Assembly (NCBI RefSeq): GCF_023898315.1
Contig: NC_064615.1
Location: forward strand, 1,188,373,413-1,188,437,412
Direction: 5' to 3'
Length of the DNA stretch: 64,000 nt
Origin: Schistocerca nitens
Taxonomy: Eukaryota; Arthropoda; Insecta; Orthoptera; Acrididae
Shown here: positions 10,657 through 20,559 of the stretch, piece after piece
How the letters are laid out: each line of letters starts with the position of its first letter
Numbering within the stretch: position 1 is the stretch's first letter
The notes under the pieces: generated by a model
What the model was told of the DNA's origin: nothing
What the model saw: only the letters and a program-made list of their open reading frames with translations
Database searches by the model: none
Position numbers and translations under genes: made by a program

Positions 10657-12425
10657 CTTCAGATGATCGATTAAAGAAGGAAGTACAAAGATGTTCAGGA
10701 AAATTCAGGAACACAGAATTATAAGTCACTTAGGAATGAAATTAATAGGAAGAACGGGGGATCTGATGCGAAATGGGTGCATCAAGAGTGTGGAGAAATC
10801 TAAAAATAAATAATTGTCGGAAGGACTGACTGAGTCAAAACAGCCTTCGTTGAAATCAAAAGCTGGAGTGGCGACATTAAAGTTCAGTGGGTGTTCCACC
10901 GCTGAACGCAAGGGGGAGAGCGGACAGGTGGGGAGAGTACGCTGAAGGCCTCTGTGAGGCGGAACACTTGTCTGATGGCGTGATACAAGAAGAAACAGAA
11001 GTGGACAGAAAATAGATCGAGTATTAAGAGCAAATGTGGCGGATGGATAGATAACACTCCATCAGAATTTCTAAAATCATTGTGGGAGGTGCTAAAAAAC
11101 GACTATTCGCGTTGGTGTTTAGAATGTATGCGACTGGCATGGACTCTCGGAAAAACATCATCTACACAATTCTGAAGATTGCGAGAGCCGACGCGTGCGA
11201 TAATTATCGCGACACATGCGAGAATTATCGTACAATCAGCTTAACAAGTCATGCAGCCAAGATGAAGACAATAATACCATACAGGAGAATGAAAAAGAAA
11301 ATTGAGGAAGTGTTAGATGCCGATAAGTTTGGCTTTGTGAATGGTAAAGGCACCAGAGAGGTAATTCTGACGTTGCGGCTGATAATGGAAGCAAGAGTAA
11401 AGAAAAATCAAGACCCGTTCATAGGATTTGTCGACCTGGAGAAAGCGTCCGACAATGTAAAATAGCGAACGATGTTCGACATTCTGAGAATATCAGGGGT
11501 AAGCTACAGGGAGAGAAGGGTAATACACAGTATGTGTAAGAGCCGAAAGACAATGGTAAGAATGGACGACCAAGAACGAAGTGCTGGGATTAAAAAGGGT
11601 GTAAGGCAGGGATGTAGTCTTTCGCCCATACTGTTCAATCTGTAGGCTGAAGAAGCAATGATGGAAATAAAAGAAATGATCAGGACTGGAATTAAGATTC
11701 GTAGTGAAAGGATATCAATGACATTGCTATCCCGAGTGGAAGTGAAGGATTACACGATCTGTTGCTTGAAATAAACAGTGTAATGAGTACAGAATATGGA
11801 TTGAGTAAGTCGAAGAAGTCCAAGGTACTAAGAAGTAGCAGAAATGAGAACAGAGAGAAACTTGACATCAGGATTGACGGTCACGAAGTTGATGTTTAGG
11901 AATTCTGCTAGCTTGGCAGCAAAGTAACCAGAGACGGACGGAGCAAAGATGACATCAAAGGTAGACTAGCACTGCCAAAAAGGTCATTCCTGAGCAAGAG
12001 AAGGCTATTAGTATTACACATAGGTCTTTATTCGAGGAAGAAATTTCTGAGAATGTACGTTTGGAGCACACCATTGTATGGTAGCGAAACATGGACTGTG
12101 GGAAAACCGGAAGAGGATCGAAGCATTTGAGATGTGGTGGTACAGACAAATGTTGAAAATCAGGTAGACTGATAAGGTAAGGAATGAGGAGGTTGTGCGC
12201 CGAATCGGAAAGGAAAGGAACAAGCGGAAAACAATGACAAGGAGAACGGATAGGATGATAGAACATGTTTTAAGACGTCAGGAAATGACGTATATGTACT
12301 AGAGAGAGCTGTAGAGGGTAAAAACTGTAGAGGAAGACAGAGAGGTTGTTATATACGCAACAAATAATTGAGGGGATAGGAATTCGTGCCGGACCGCGTC
12401 AAACGAGTCACAAGACTGATGACTG
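10657..12425 (+). pseudogene. RTE copy 2 reverse transcriptase and C-terminal region, broken
   Basis: Readable blocks include SLTSHAAK near 11250, FGFVNGKGTREVILTLRLIM near 11330-11390 and FVDLEKASDNVK ending at a TAG at 11463, where copy 1 has a tryptophan (VDWN). GVRQGCSLSPILFN-like codons follow near 11600-11640. The RT catalytic FADD block present in copy 1 is missing at about 11717-11725, where SMTLLS is read instead. The tail with FLRMYVWSTPLYGSETWTV lies near 12045-12100. The gene is clearly dead. Confidence 0.8.
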
Positions 12426-12430
12426 AACAA

Positions 12431-14485
12431 AAAGAAGAGAGGGCAGACACGCGGCTCGCCGTATTACGGTAGAACGTTTCCACACATTTCCGACTGTGTG
12501 GCGTTTACCTTTGCGGGCAAACAGTAGTTACGTCGTCGCGTTTAGCTTTACGGGAAAGTACAGTACTCGCTGGAGCAGCCGCGAGACAAGTTTTGGGCAG
12601 TCTCCAATGTCGTCATTTTTGCCACAACGTCACTGATTCAGGGAGTTCCGGTGTAAATAGCAGTAAATGGAGTTCCTGCAGAACAGAAAGGCATTGATTG
12701 TAAATGACGTCAGGGGAGTGGTCGGGTCTAAGTCAAATGCCAATCGTAGGGTAAACGATGTGCCGGCAGGTTGAAAGAACGATAAACACGACGTAACTTG
12801 TCACTTCACTTCAGCTGTGTTTGGTGGCTTTGTTCCGTCATCAGATGACGGTAAGTTTTGGTTTTCCGCTCAGCAGCACTACTACCAGGAAAGCGAGGAT
12901 ACTGACCTATCTGGTAATTATAAGAATTCATCATTTTTACTGCACACGCATTTGGCAGATTAGTAAATTGAAACCATTTTCAGACAGGAAGTCGGGTCCA
13001 TTAGCATTGCGTACTTTCCTCCAAGAAACCTGCATCTGCGTTTTACGCACCCACTCTTTACTAGCTGTTGGAAAGATGTTAGAGGGACTTGGCGTCTTCT
13101 AGGTTTTTGGTATGTATAGCGTCTTGTGCGGTAGAGATTACTGCAAAGTTGTAAATCGGTAAAAACTCTTTTTAAGTATTTAAATAAAGTACCTTTCTAC
13201 ATAAACGAGACCTACGCTCTGTTTATTTTATTGCTCACGTTCTGTTCACTTCTTCGTAGTTTAATTACGCAGTCGCGGAAGCAGCCTATACAAGGTATAC
13301 ACGTATAAAATAAAACAATAGTGTTTCGGAGTTTCGCTGCATCCGTCGGCCCGAGAACTCGATTGTGGCTTCCCGCAGAATACAGCCGTGTGAGCGCGAC
13401 GCGAGGCCGGCGGTTTCGCTGTTGACGTGGGAAGGCCGCCTGCACGTAACTTAGGGTACGTTCGCGTACTGGCTCGAGGTTTCAGAGTGGTGGTCCGTGC
13501 CCCTGCGAGAGGCAGTAGGCTGGCTGGCTGCAGCAAATAACCTGTTTCCTCTTCGAATACTGAATGATAATGAACATAACTGCAGTAGCAACAGAGGAAG
13601 AATAGCTGGATGTGTTAACAGCATTAACGCGCTTCCATTTCGGTCGTCTGTTACGGGAAACGATTCTGCCACGGGATTCGGCGGTGTTTTCGTTGAGGGC
13701 GAGTGAAGCAAGCAGACGGGGCTTCCCCGGCAGCGGCGGCCGCGCCGGCTCTCGTCGACCGTGGCGGGCGGCCGGCGTCCAGCTCAGGGAATGGAGCGTG
13801 CCGGGCCGGGCACCCCTCGACCAGCTGCAGTGGATGTAGGCGTCCCTCGTTTGACCACGTGGACCAAAGGACTGTTTGACGACGACTCGTTTCGACTGCC
13901 GACACTTTATTTTTCCTTCGCTCTCTTCGCAGATGAAAGTATACGTGCAGACCTTACAGCTACACCTGCAGCTTTACTCTCGCGAAAGACTGAGATGTTG
14001 CCGGCAGAGGGCCTCCCTACCGTAGCACGTACTGCGCGGGAACAGTGATCGAACGCACTCCTCAGTGCGAGCTGTTACTACTCCGATTTCACCTGCACCG
14101 TCTCTGACTGGCTGACACGTAGGGCGCTCGAAAATATTTCCAGCTTCTGCCACGAAAGACAGCTCTCGAAGTTTCGTAAGCAGTTTTTCAGGAGGTCAAA
14201 CGGACTCTTTCTCCTACAGTCCCCGTCAGTTGGACTTTCCGACATCTGTGTTACACTCTCTCGATGGCCGACCGGCATTCGCATCGCAGTCCTGTGTAGA
14301 CGCCCCGCGTCCCCTGTCGGTGCAACAGGATACCCTACACACGAGTCGAAGCCTGTCATTTATTTTGTCAACACCTGAGCCCACGTGATGGTTACAGATC
14401 GTGCCTCACAAATACGTGTATTACGACCTGATTCTAGTTGTCTGGGGTAGTGTAAATATACCACGTTTGCATATTTCGCTGCATT
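12431..14485. other. No gene seen
   Basis: There are many short overlapping frames on both strands, none with recognisable motifs. The stretch 13700-13850 is GC-rich. I see no SINE or LINE sequence. Confidence 0.4.
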
Positions 14486-14489
14486 TAAA

Positions 14490-14490
14490 G

Positions 14491-14529
<39 letters not shown>

Positions 14530-14571
14530 CGCGCGCGCGCGTGAGAGAGAGAAAGAGAGAGAGAGAGAGAG
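14490..14571. repeat. Compound microsatellite (CA)n-(CG)n-(GA)n
   Basis: An alternating CA run is followed by a short CG run (about 14528-14540) and an interrupted GA run to about 14571. Predicted frames across it (VCVCVC or SLSLSL) are repeat artefacts. Confidence 0.9.
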
Positions 14572-14579
14572 AAGTTGTT

Positions 14580-15199
14580 CTTGGATGATGAACAATTGCA
14601 GAAATACATGAAAAACAGTTCGAACTAGTCGCCACCCTCGGGACCTGTAGCTGGAACGTAAGAGCAATGCGCGAAACGGGAGTGGCCTGTCCGCTATTGC
14701 AGCACCGCCACCAGCGGATGGAGGCGGCGCGAGTGGCACAGTGGCGTGGCCGCCCTCACCTGCCAACTGGCGCCCAGGGGCCGCGACTCGGGCGACGAGG
14801 AAGTTTTGCGGTGCACGCATTCGGATTCAAACTCGCAAGTTGTGTGGGAACCGATAACCAGTAACCGGCACCCAGTAACGAACGACCGGTAGGCACTAAC
14901 CGACAGCCGGTAAGTAGCAGGTAGCACCGGGCAGGCACGAGCTCTGGCCCCTTCCTCGGACCTTTGCAGGTGGCGGTTAACCGATAGACGACCCAGCTGC
15001 GGCCTCGGCAACATTTCCAGTTGGCAGCTGCGCAGGACGCGCTGGCTGAGCAGAGTAAAAGGGCGGCGCTCCGGCTGGGTCCACTGCCTGCCACTGCTGT
15101 CCAGCTTTGGGGCTGCTACGCCTCTGTCGCACACCCTGGCAGGCCGGCGACGCGTCGCGAGCAAACGTAAAACCTGTGACAAGCAGTGTCGCGCAAAAC
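14580..15199. other. No gene seen; GC-rich with degenerate CCGGTAAC-like repeats
   Basis: Between about 14848 and 14920 short words such as CCAGTAAC, CCGGTAGG and CCGGTAAG recur imperfectly. I see no coding family. Confidence 0.35.
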
Positions 15200-15232
15200 G
15201 TAACACCGTAGCTCTAATGCTGTACTGATTTG

Positions 15233-16144
15233 TACAGGTATTCGGTATTAAATCCGAAATACAAACAGAATGTAACGTGGAATTTGCACAGATTAAACAA
15301 TCTGTAACAGAAACAAGTACAGAATTAACCAAACAGATTGTTACTTGGGAAAAGAAGTGTGAACATAACACTTCACAAATCCAAGGAAAAATGTATGACT
15401 TGGAAAGAAAAATACAAACCGGACCTACACATTTTACTGAAAGAATACCTCTCAGTAAAATATTAGAGGGCGAAGAGAAATTCGACCCTGCAAAGAGGCA
15501 TAACGGATGGCACCCCCTAGAATTTGTAAAGAATTGCGAAAGAAATTTTCCTGAATATTTGTCTGACCAGGAAAAAAATCAATGTTGTGATAAGTGCATT
15601 AACGAGAGAAGCAAAAAGATGGGGGTTGAATCTGGATACTAACCAGATGTCTTTTGAAACCTTTAAACAAAAATTTATTGACGAGTACTGGCCAGAACAA
15701 AAACAAGATCAGTTGTGGCGTGAGTTTCTAATGGCCAGACTGTATGATATCAGAGGTAAGCAAACCATGAAAGAGTTTTGCGAATCATGGTACAGAAAGC
15801 TGATACATCTGAAGGCTAGGAGGACTGAAGCCGAGATCGTTTGGGTTCTTTGGCAGAAACTGCCTGAGGATTCTATACGATATGTTGGGAGTACACACAG
15901 AAGTTTTTCTGCGTTTCTGGAAAGGGTAGAGGATGAAGATCACTGGCGAAGGAATCGCGAATCTCGTCCCCATAATAACAATTATTCGCGAGAAATTAAT
16001 GACCAAAACGAACGACCTGAAAACGATAGATTTCGTGTAAACACGATTCAAAGACGTCGTGCGAGAGGTAGAGGAAATTTTACGACGCGCGGCAGAGGAT
16101 ACATGGCACGGAATTTCCAAACTAGAAACGAAATGGAAAACTGA
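15233..16144 (+). pseudogene. Gag-like protein of an LTR retroelement
   Basis: Readable codons begin at about 15235 (QVFGIKSEIQTECN), directly after the LTR-start repeat, with no ATG, so the N-terminus is lost. A coiled-coil-like stretch (ITKQ..TWEKKCEHNTSQIQGKMYDLERK) precedes a capsid-like region with FKQKFIDEYWPEQKQDQLW and LYDIRGKQTMKEFCESWYRK, which resembles Retrotrans_gag proteins. The C-terminus is rich in Arg and Gly (RARGRGNFTTRGRG), fitting a nucleic-acid-binding tail without a CCHC knuckle. One frameshift at about 15575-15590 separates the two halves, and the second ends at 16144. The gag call rests on motif style, not on a search. Confidence 0.6.
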
Positions 16145-16203
16145 AAACCGCGTGTGTTACGGGCCGGATTCACGCGGAAACCGGTTTTGGGCCCAAAGAA
16201 AAG

Positions 16204-16866
16204 ATGTCAAATAATAAATTCGAGAAGCAAAGATGTAAACTACAGGGCAGGAAGGTTAAGGACGCGCCTATGGAAGACGTGCGCGGAGTGATACGTAGTG
16301 CGAAGTCACGTGGCTGTTTGTGCTCGGGGCAGCGCTTCCTGGAGCACCGTACATTGCACTTGGCAGCACACACAAATGGCAGACGTCAGAACAAGATGGC
16401 TGCCGTAGAGAGAAACAGAAGAGGCGGGATCGGACACTTCCGTTGGCCGGTTTCAGTAATAGATGAATGTAAAAATCGAAATAAAGTTAGTATGTCATGT
16501 GATAAGGATAACTCAATATCGGAATCGTGCGAAAAGGCATTATTAAAGAATGAAAGGGAGCCAGAAAAGGCGAGTGAAAAGGGGAATATTTGTACTGTTA
16601 ATGATGTGTATGAGGTAAAAGACGTAGATGTGGGGGAGGTTATGATGAATAAAGAGGAAAGGAAGGTAGAATACGCCACGCAAAAGACGTGTGCACAATT
16701 AATAATAGGTGAAAGTGATGTAAAGGAGGACGTTAGTGAACATGACATTATAAGCAGTGCAGGTGAATTATTGTCGATGGAAAGGTGCTCTGTGATTCTA
16801 ATGCAGAAAGGTCTAGTATGTATTTCGCACGATTACCTGAGAACGATAAAGGGGAAAAGGAAATGA
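16204..16866 (+). CDS. Unrecognised 220-residue ORF, basic N-terminus and acidic C-terminal half
   Basis: The ORF starts with ATG at 16204, 60 bp after gag ends. The first ~85 residues are basic and include CLCSGQRF and NGRRQNKMAAVERNRRGG. The rest is Lys/Glu/Asp-rich, with segments such as VYEVKDVDVGEVMMNKEERK and GESDVKEDVSEHD. I know no matching family. Its position between gag and a missing pol suggests an accessory or linker region of the retroelement. The acidic style continues in the next two frames (to 17626), so it may once have been one longer protein. Confidence 0.45.
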   Translation: MSNNKFEKQRCKLQGRKVKDAPMEDVRGVIRSAKSRGCLCSGQRFLEHRTLHLAAHTNGRRQNKMAAVERNRRGGIGHFRWPVSVIDECKNRNKVSMSCDKDNSISESCEKALLKNEREPEKASEKGNICTVNDVYEVKDVDVGEVMMNKEERKVEYATQKTCAQLIIGESDVKEDVSEHDIISSAGELLSMERCSVILMQKGLVCISHDYLRTIKGKRK

Positions 16867-17626
16867 AGGTTATCGAAGTCTATGACGATTATACTAAGTA
16901 TGAAGTTAAGGCTGAAATCGTTCAAAGTGATACAGCTGAAGAGCTTGAGTGTCCAAACGATATGCATTGTGTAGAAAATGAGTCGAAAAACGAAGAGATA
17001 ATCTGCACCACTGTTTAAAAGTTGCTTTCCTGCTCGAATCTGATGACGAAAATGAAATCAGTGATAGTTCAGATGATGAAAGGTATATGAATACAGATAA
17101 GAATGAATGTACTAACTTTCCCTGTTGTTCAAAAGTAGCGTAATTAAGTGAATCTGATGGTGAGGAGGAGAGTAGTGATGACTCCAGTGAAGATGAATTT
17201 TCAGGTGTAAACGAAAGTGAATATACGTGTACTGAAAGAGGGTATGAGAAAATTAGTGACATTTTTCCAAAGAAAGATACAGAAAGTAGAACTGGGCCAA
17301 AACCGAATGAATTATTCAGTAATGTAACACAGGGGCATAATTTACAGGAACCTCCAGATGATACTATACTGGGGCAAGCCTTAACAAATGTTTTAAATGA
17401 GTGTAAATTACAGGAACTAAAAGAACCACCTGATAAAATAATAGCAGAACAGGAGATGTTGTACCTTGCTAAAGACTTTGAAATTCCAAAATCTAAAAAG
17501 CCACCTGATGAAACAAAACGTTGGCAAGATCTGGATAGGTTAGTGAAAGATGTAGAAAATAGGAGGCCTAAAAAACCACCAGACTTAAGTGACTGTTTTA
17601 TGAACCATAAAAAACTGCCATGTTAA
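16785..17626 (+). pseudogene. Continuation of the acidic ORF with repeated PPD motifs, broken
   Basis: From about 16850 the reading passes into the frame ending at 17018 (EMKVIEVYDDYTKYEVKAE...). It then passes into the frame running 17018-17626, which has one TAA at 17141-17143. That last part is very acidic (LLESDDENEISDSSDDER and SESDGEEESSDDSSEDE). It then shows a motif repeated four times: EPPDD, EPPDK, KPPDE, KPPDL, spaced roughly 20-35 residues apart. The final stop is TAA at 17624. I cannot name a function. Confidence 0.45.
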
Positions 17627-17720
17627 TAAAGAGACTGGGGGCAGGATGTATGTATATATATTGTTGAAATAATGCATGTCTTTATTATTGTTGTATCTGA
17701 GTGTTACCTGAAAGTGGATT

Positions 17721-18196
17721 TGTGGTGTCACCGCCAGACACCACACTTGCTAGGTGGTAGCTTAAATCGGCCGTGGTCCATTAGTACATGTCGGACCCGC
17801 GTGTCGCCACTGTCAGGATCGCAGACCGAGCGCCACCACACGGCAGGTCTCGAGAGACTGACTAGCACTTGCCCCAGTTGTACGGACGACATTGCTAGCG
17901 ACTACACGTACGAAGCCTTTCTCTCATTTGCCGAGAGACAGTTAGAATAGCCTTCAGCTAAGTCCATGGCTACGACCTAGCAAGGCGCCATTAACCATAT
18001 CTGGAGAGAGTCTCACTTGTATTATCAAGAGAAATGTACCACAAAGAATTAAAGTTAAGTATACGAGAAGCTCCGTTCTTTTCTTTATAGCTTTCATCAC
18101 GTATCCTGTTTCAGACTTAACGCAAGACGGCTTGAGTTGACGCGTGCCCTTTCGGCTACCTCCCTTGTGTCTAGACTGTCTTGTCTAGACACAGCA
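17721..18196 (+). mobile_element. Solo LTR (476 bp) with perfect 5-bp target duplication
   Basis: The segment begins TGTGGTGTC and ends ACACAGCA (TG...CA). It is flanked by GGATT at 17716-17720 and 18197-18201. Its first 25 bp form a hairpin: TGTGGTGTC, 7-nt loop, GACACCACA. No internal retroelement sequence lies next to it, so it reads as a solo LTR left by LTR-LTR recombination. A second copy starts at 63787. I recall this sequence as a common locust LTR, probably Gypsy-type, but cannot confirm that here. Confidence 0.8.
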
Positions 18197-18201
18197 GGAT
18201 T

Positions 18202-18756
18202 ACTGTTTTGTTGACCCTGAGGCCTGTGGCAGGTTATTGCTTATTTACTGTAGAGTACTGTTTGACTTTGCTTAGGAACTGTTTATTTTCAATTGAATAC
18301 TAATTGTTGCCAGTCTAATTATGAAGGTACAGGGCATGTAGAGTGAAAAACCTGAAAACCTTATGAATGATTATGCTTATGGTAACTTTATGAAAGTGCA
18401 AAGAACTCCACAAGATAATAATTAATTTCTGTTATACTTAAAGACCAGAAAGGGCTTATGTTTAAACTATGTTGTTTATTTAAAGGTAAATGTCCTCAGA
18501 TGAGGGTTGTTGACCCTCAGGGGGCAATGCACTCTTTGCATTGTCAGGTGTCTGACAAGCACCAGGGACCCGACTCGTTGCCAGCACTACTTCCGTTTCT
18601 TTTCGTGCTGCCAACCTTCCTCTTCATCATTCAGAACTTTTACTATCTTCTTTCCTTCTTCTCTATCAAAGTAAAGTGAATAGTGTAGAAATAATGTAAG
18701 ATACTGGTATTGTTTGAGGACAAGTAAATGAATAATTAAATTGGGTACACTAGAAA
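18202..18756. other. AT-rich sequence with a short ORF ending in a hydrophobic segment
   Basis: A 73-codon frame at 18458-18679 ends LPALLPFLFVLPTFLFIIQNFYYLLSFF, which would be membrane-spanning if translated. It is short and isolated and I would not call it a gene. It may be 3' sequence of the interrupted LTR element. Confidence 0.3.
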
Positions 18757-19123
18757 ATGGCCAAGAATAATGAAAGTATAGTAGGTACTGTAAAGGAAAA
18801 ATGTAATAGGAAAGTAATTGGAAAGAGAAATATCGACGTGAAAAGGTAAGAATACTGAAAACAAGGTAAATGAATACTGTAATATGACTGAATGTAAATG
18901 TGTTTCTGAAAATAGGGATAATTATGATGTTGAAAAATTGTGTGTGTCAAAAACTAAGGAGATGAACCTGACTAATGTGTGTGAGATAGATATGAGAGGT
19001 ATGTGTCTAGTGCAACCAAAAGGATTGGCAGAAATCACTTGCAATAGGATATGAAATTATTGTCCTGATCTTGATGTATGTAATGACCTAACTGGGTGTG
19101 GAAAAGTAATGGTAAAGGAGTAG
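18757..19123 (+). pseudogene. Small Cys-rich ORF, broken
   Basis: ATG 18757 opens 30 codons (MAKNNESIVGTVKEKCNRK...) to a TAA at 18847. The next frame, from 18851, then reads VNEYCNMTECKCVSENRDNY and goes on to CEIDMRGMCLVQPKGLAEITC, a TGA at 19052, and NYCPDLDVCNDLTGCGKV before TAG at 19121. It is rich in Cys, Asn, Lys and Glu and resembles in composition the accessory ORFs at 16.2-17.6 kb. One frameshift plus one stop would explain the breaks. No family recognised. Confidence 0.3.
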
Positions 19124-20514
19124 TAAGAAATTCTTAATCCTGACTTGATCCCAAGTATGATATTTATTTTTTTTTATTAATGTATATGTTACCTGATGTT
19201 GTCATTTGAAAAGAAATGGTTTTGTTACCAGTGTCTAATTACTGTTTCAAAGTTACAGGTTTTATGTTTTATACCATTAAGGCAATTTGTACCAAAAGTG
19301 TGACAGAATGATGAAAAACTTGGAGATGATGATAATAAACTGCTCAAAAATATGTTGTTGGGCAGCAAAACAAGACAAAAGAATAAAAATGCTGTGGTCC
19401 TGAAGTTGGGGGCTACCAAATATGCTAAGTGAGCAGTAGCCAAAGGACTTGCCATTGTGGGGCAAGACGTTGATAAGTGGTAATGAACTGCCAAACCTAG
19501 AGGATGGGGCAGTGAATTAATTTAAAAATGTGTTTTCTTTAGTATTTTTAATCTAAATTGTGTTTTTGTGCCTAAATGTTTATAGATAAAGAGCGCCAAA
19601 CCAATAGTGGGCAGAATGTGTAACGTGGAGTGCTAGCACTGAGGCAAGCAGTGAAGTAAGTTAGGTTTTTTGATCAGTGTGTTATGAACTGACTATTCTT
19701 ATTGAAGTCAGTGAAAAGTTATTATAAAATATATATGCATTCTTATTCAAATGGATGTAGATGTTTTGTTTTGGACTGCCTTGTTTTAAAAATACAGCAG
19801 TGATGATTAAAGATAGGGTCTGAATAGGTTAATGTGTTTATGTGCAACAAACATTTTGGACTGCTATTAATGAAGAGCAGCTTTAAAGTTAATTCTTTTG
19901 AGAAAGCCTTGAAAAGTTACTTTTGTATTTAAAGAATCAGTTGGAAAAAGTTCTCATAGCTGTTTTGTGTAAATATTAGTACATATGTGGGTGCAAACTG
20001 AATTTTTCAATACTTCATTAATTGCTGAACCTTGCAAAATGTACTGTAATCATGAGTATACTTGTGTGTCTCTGAAAGTTACATTCTTTAAAAACATTGA
20101 AAGACAAATTTCTGTTTTGCTGAGTTAGAATGTTCTGTGCTATTGTATATGTGTTTATTTTTTTTATTTTATTTGAAGGCTATACCTATTCTGCTAATGT
20201 GCCGATTATTTTGTGTACTGTTTGTGTATTATTTGAACTGGGTGTGTATGAAATGAACATGCTTAAAGAGATCTTGAGTAATGATGAAAATTACTTTCCT
20301 TAAACCAGTGTGGGCATGAAAATTACTGTAAATGTCTTATTTTTGAAAATGTATGGAAGAAATGTATGAAATTTCTTAGTGTATATACTATATGTTGGTA
20401 ATATGTGTTTTTTTCTCCCAACTGAAGTTGGATGGAATTTTTTTTTTCGGCCAACACCACTTAGGTGTTATGGATGTTTCCTTGAAGTATCCCTGACGGG
20501 AAACTTCAACGAAA
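19124..20514. other. AT-rich, no gene seen
   Basis: This is long AT-rich sequence with T-runs (about 20160, 20435) and no protein-like frame. It probably belongs to the 3' untranslated part of the LTR element. Confidence 0.4.
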
Positions 20515-20559
20515 CATGGGGCATGTGTAACACCATAGCTCTAATGCTGTACTGATTTA

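Larger units (their letters stand above)
7430..12430 (+). mobile_element. RTE-type LINE (copy 2), decayed, with nested insertions
   Basis: This is a plus-strand relative of copy 1, of a different subfamily. Its 5' untranslated part (about 7430-8190) shares the CCCCATTCGGATCTCCGGG block with the 5' end of copy 1. The endonuclease region is at about 8190-9028 and the RT to C-terminus at 10657-12425. SINEs at 7596-7795 and 8021-8163 and a Tc1-like transposon at 9030-10654 interrupt it, and all three have clear target duplications. Removing them leaves a continuous LINE. It carries many stops, indels and lost motifs and is dead. Its left end is not sharply defined. Confidence 0.8.
15200..20559 (+). 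mobile_element. Remnant of an LTR retroelement with gag and accessory ORFs but no pol
   Basis: A ~33-bp sequence, TAACACC(G/A)TAGCTCTAATGCTGTACTGATTT, occurs at 15200-15232 and 20527-20559 in the same orientation. At the right copy it follows a purine-rich stretch (AACATGGGGCATG), as expected for a polypurine tract before a 3' LTR starting with TG at 20526. Between the two lie a gag-like frame, acidic ORFs, a Cys-rich ORF and long AT-rich sequence, and a different LTR has inserted at 17721-18196. I find no protease, RT, RNase H or integrase motifs. It may be a non-autonomous LARD-like element or an autonomous one that lost pol. The far end of the 3' LTR is not located. Confidence 0.55.

Noticed and set aside
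14491-14820. 109-codon ORF with SLSLSL and VCVCVC tracts
   Set aside because: It is a microsatellite translation, not a protein.
14694-15371. 225-codon minus-strand ORF
   Set aside because: There are no domain motifs. It overlaps the LTR-start repeat and the gag codons on the other strand, so it is a shadow of GC-rich sequence.
18458-18679. Possible envelope-like transmembrane ORF
   Set aside because: One hydrophobic stretch in 73 codons with no signal peptide, cleavage site or partner. Too weak for any Env claim.
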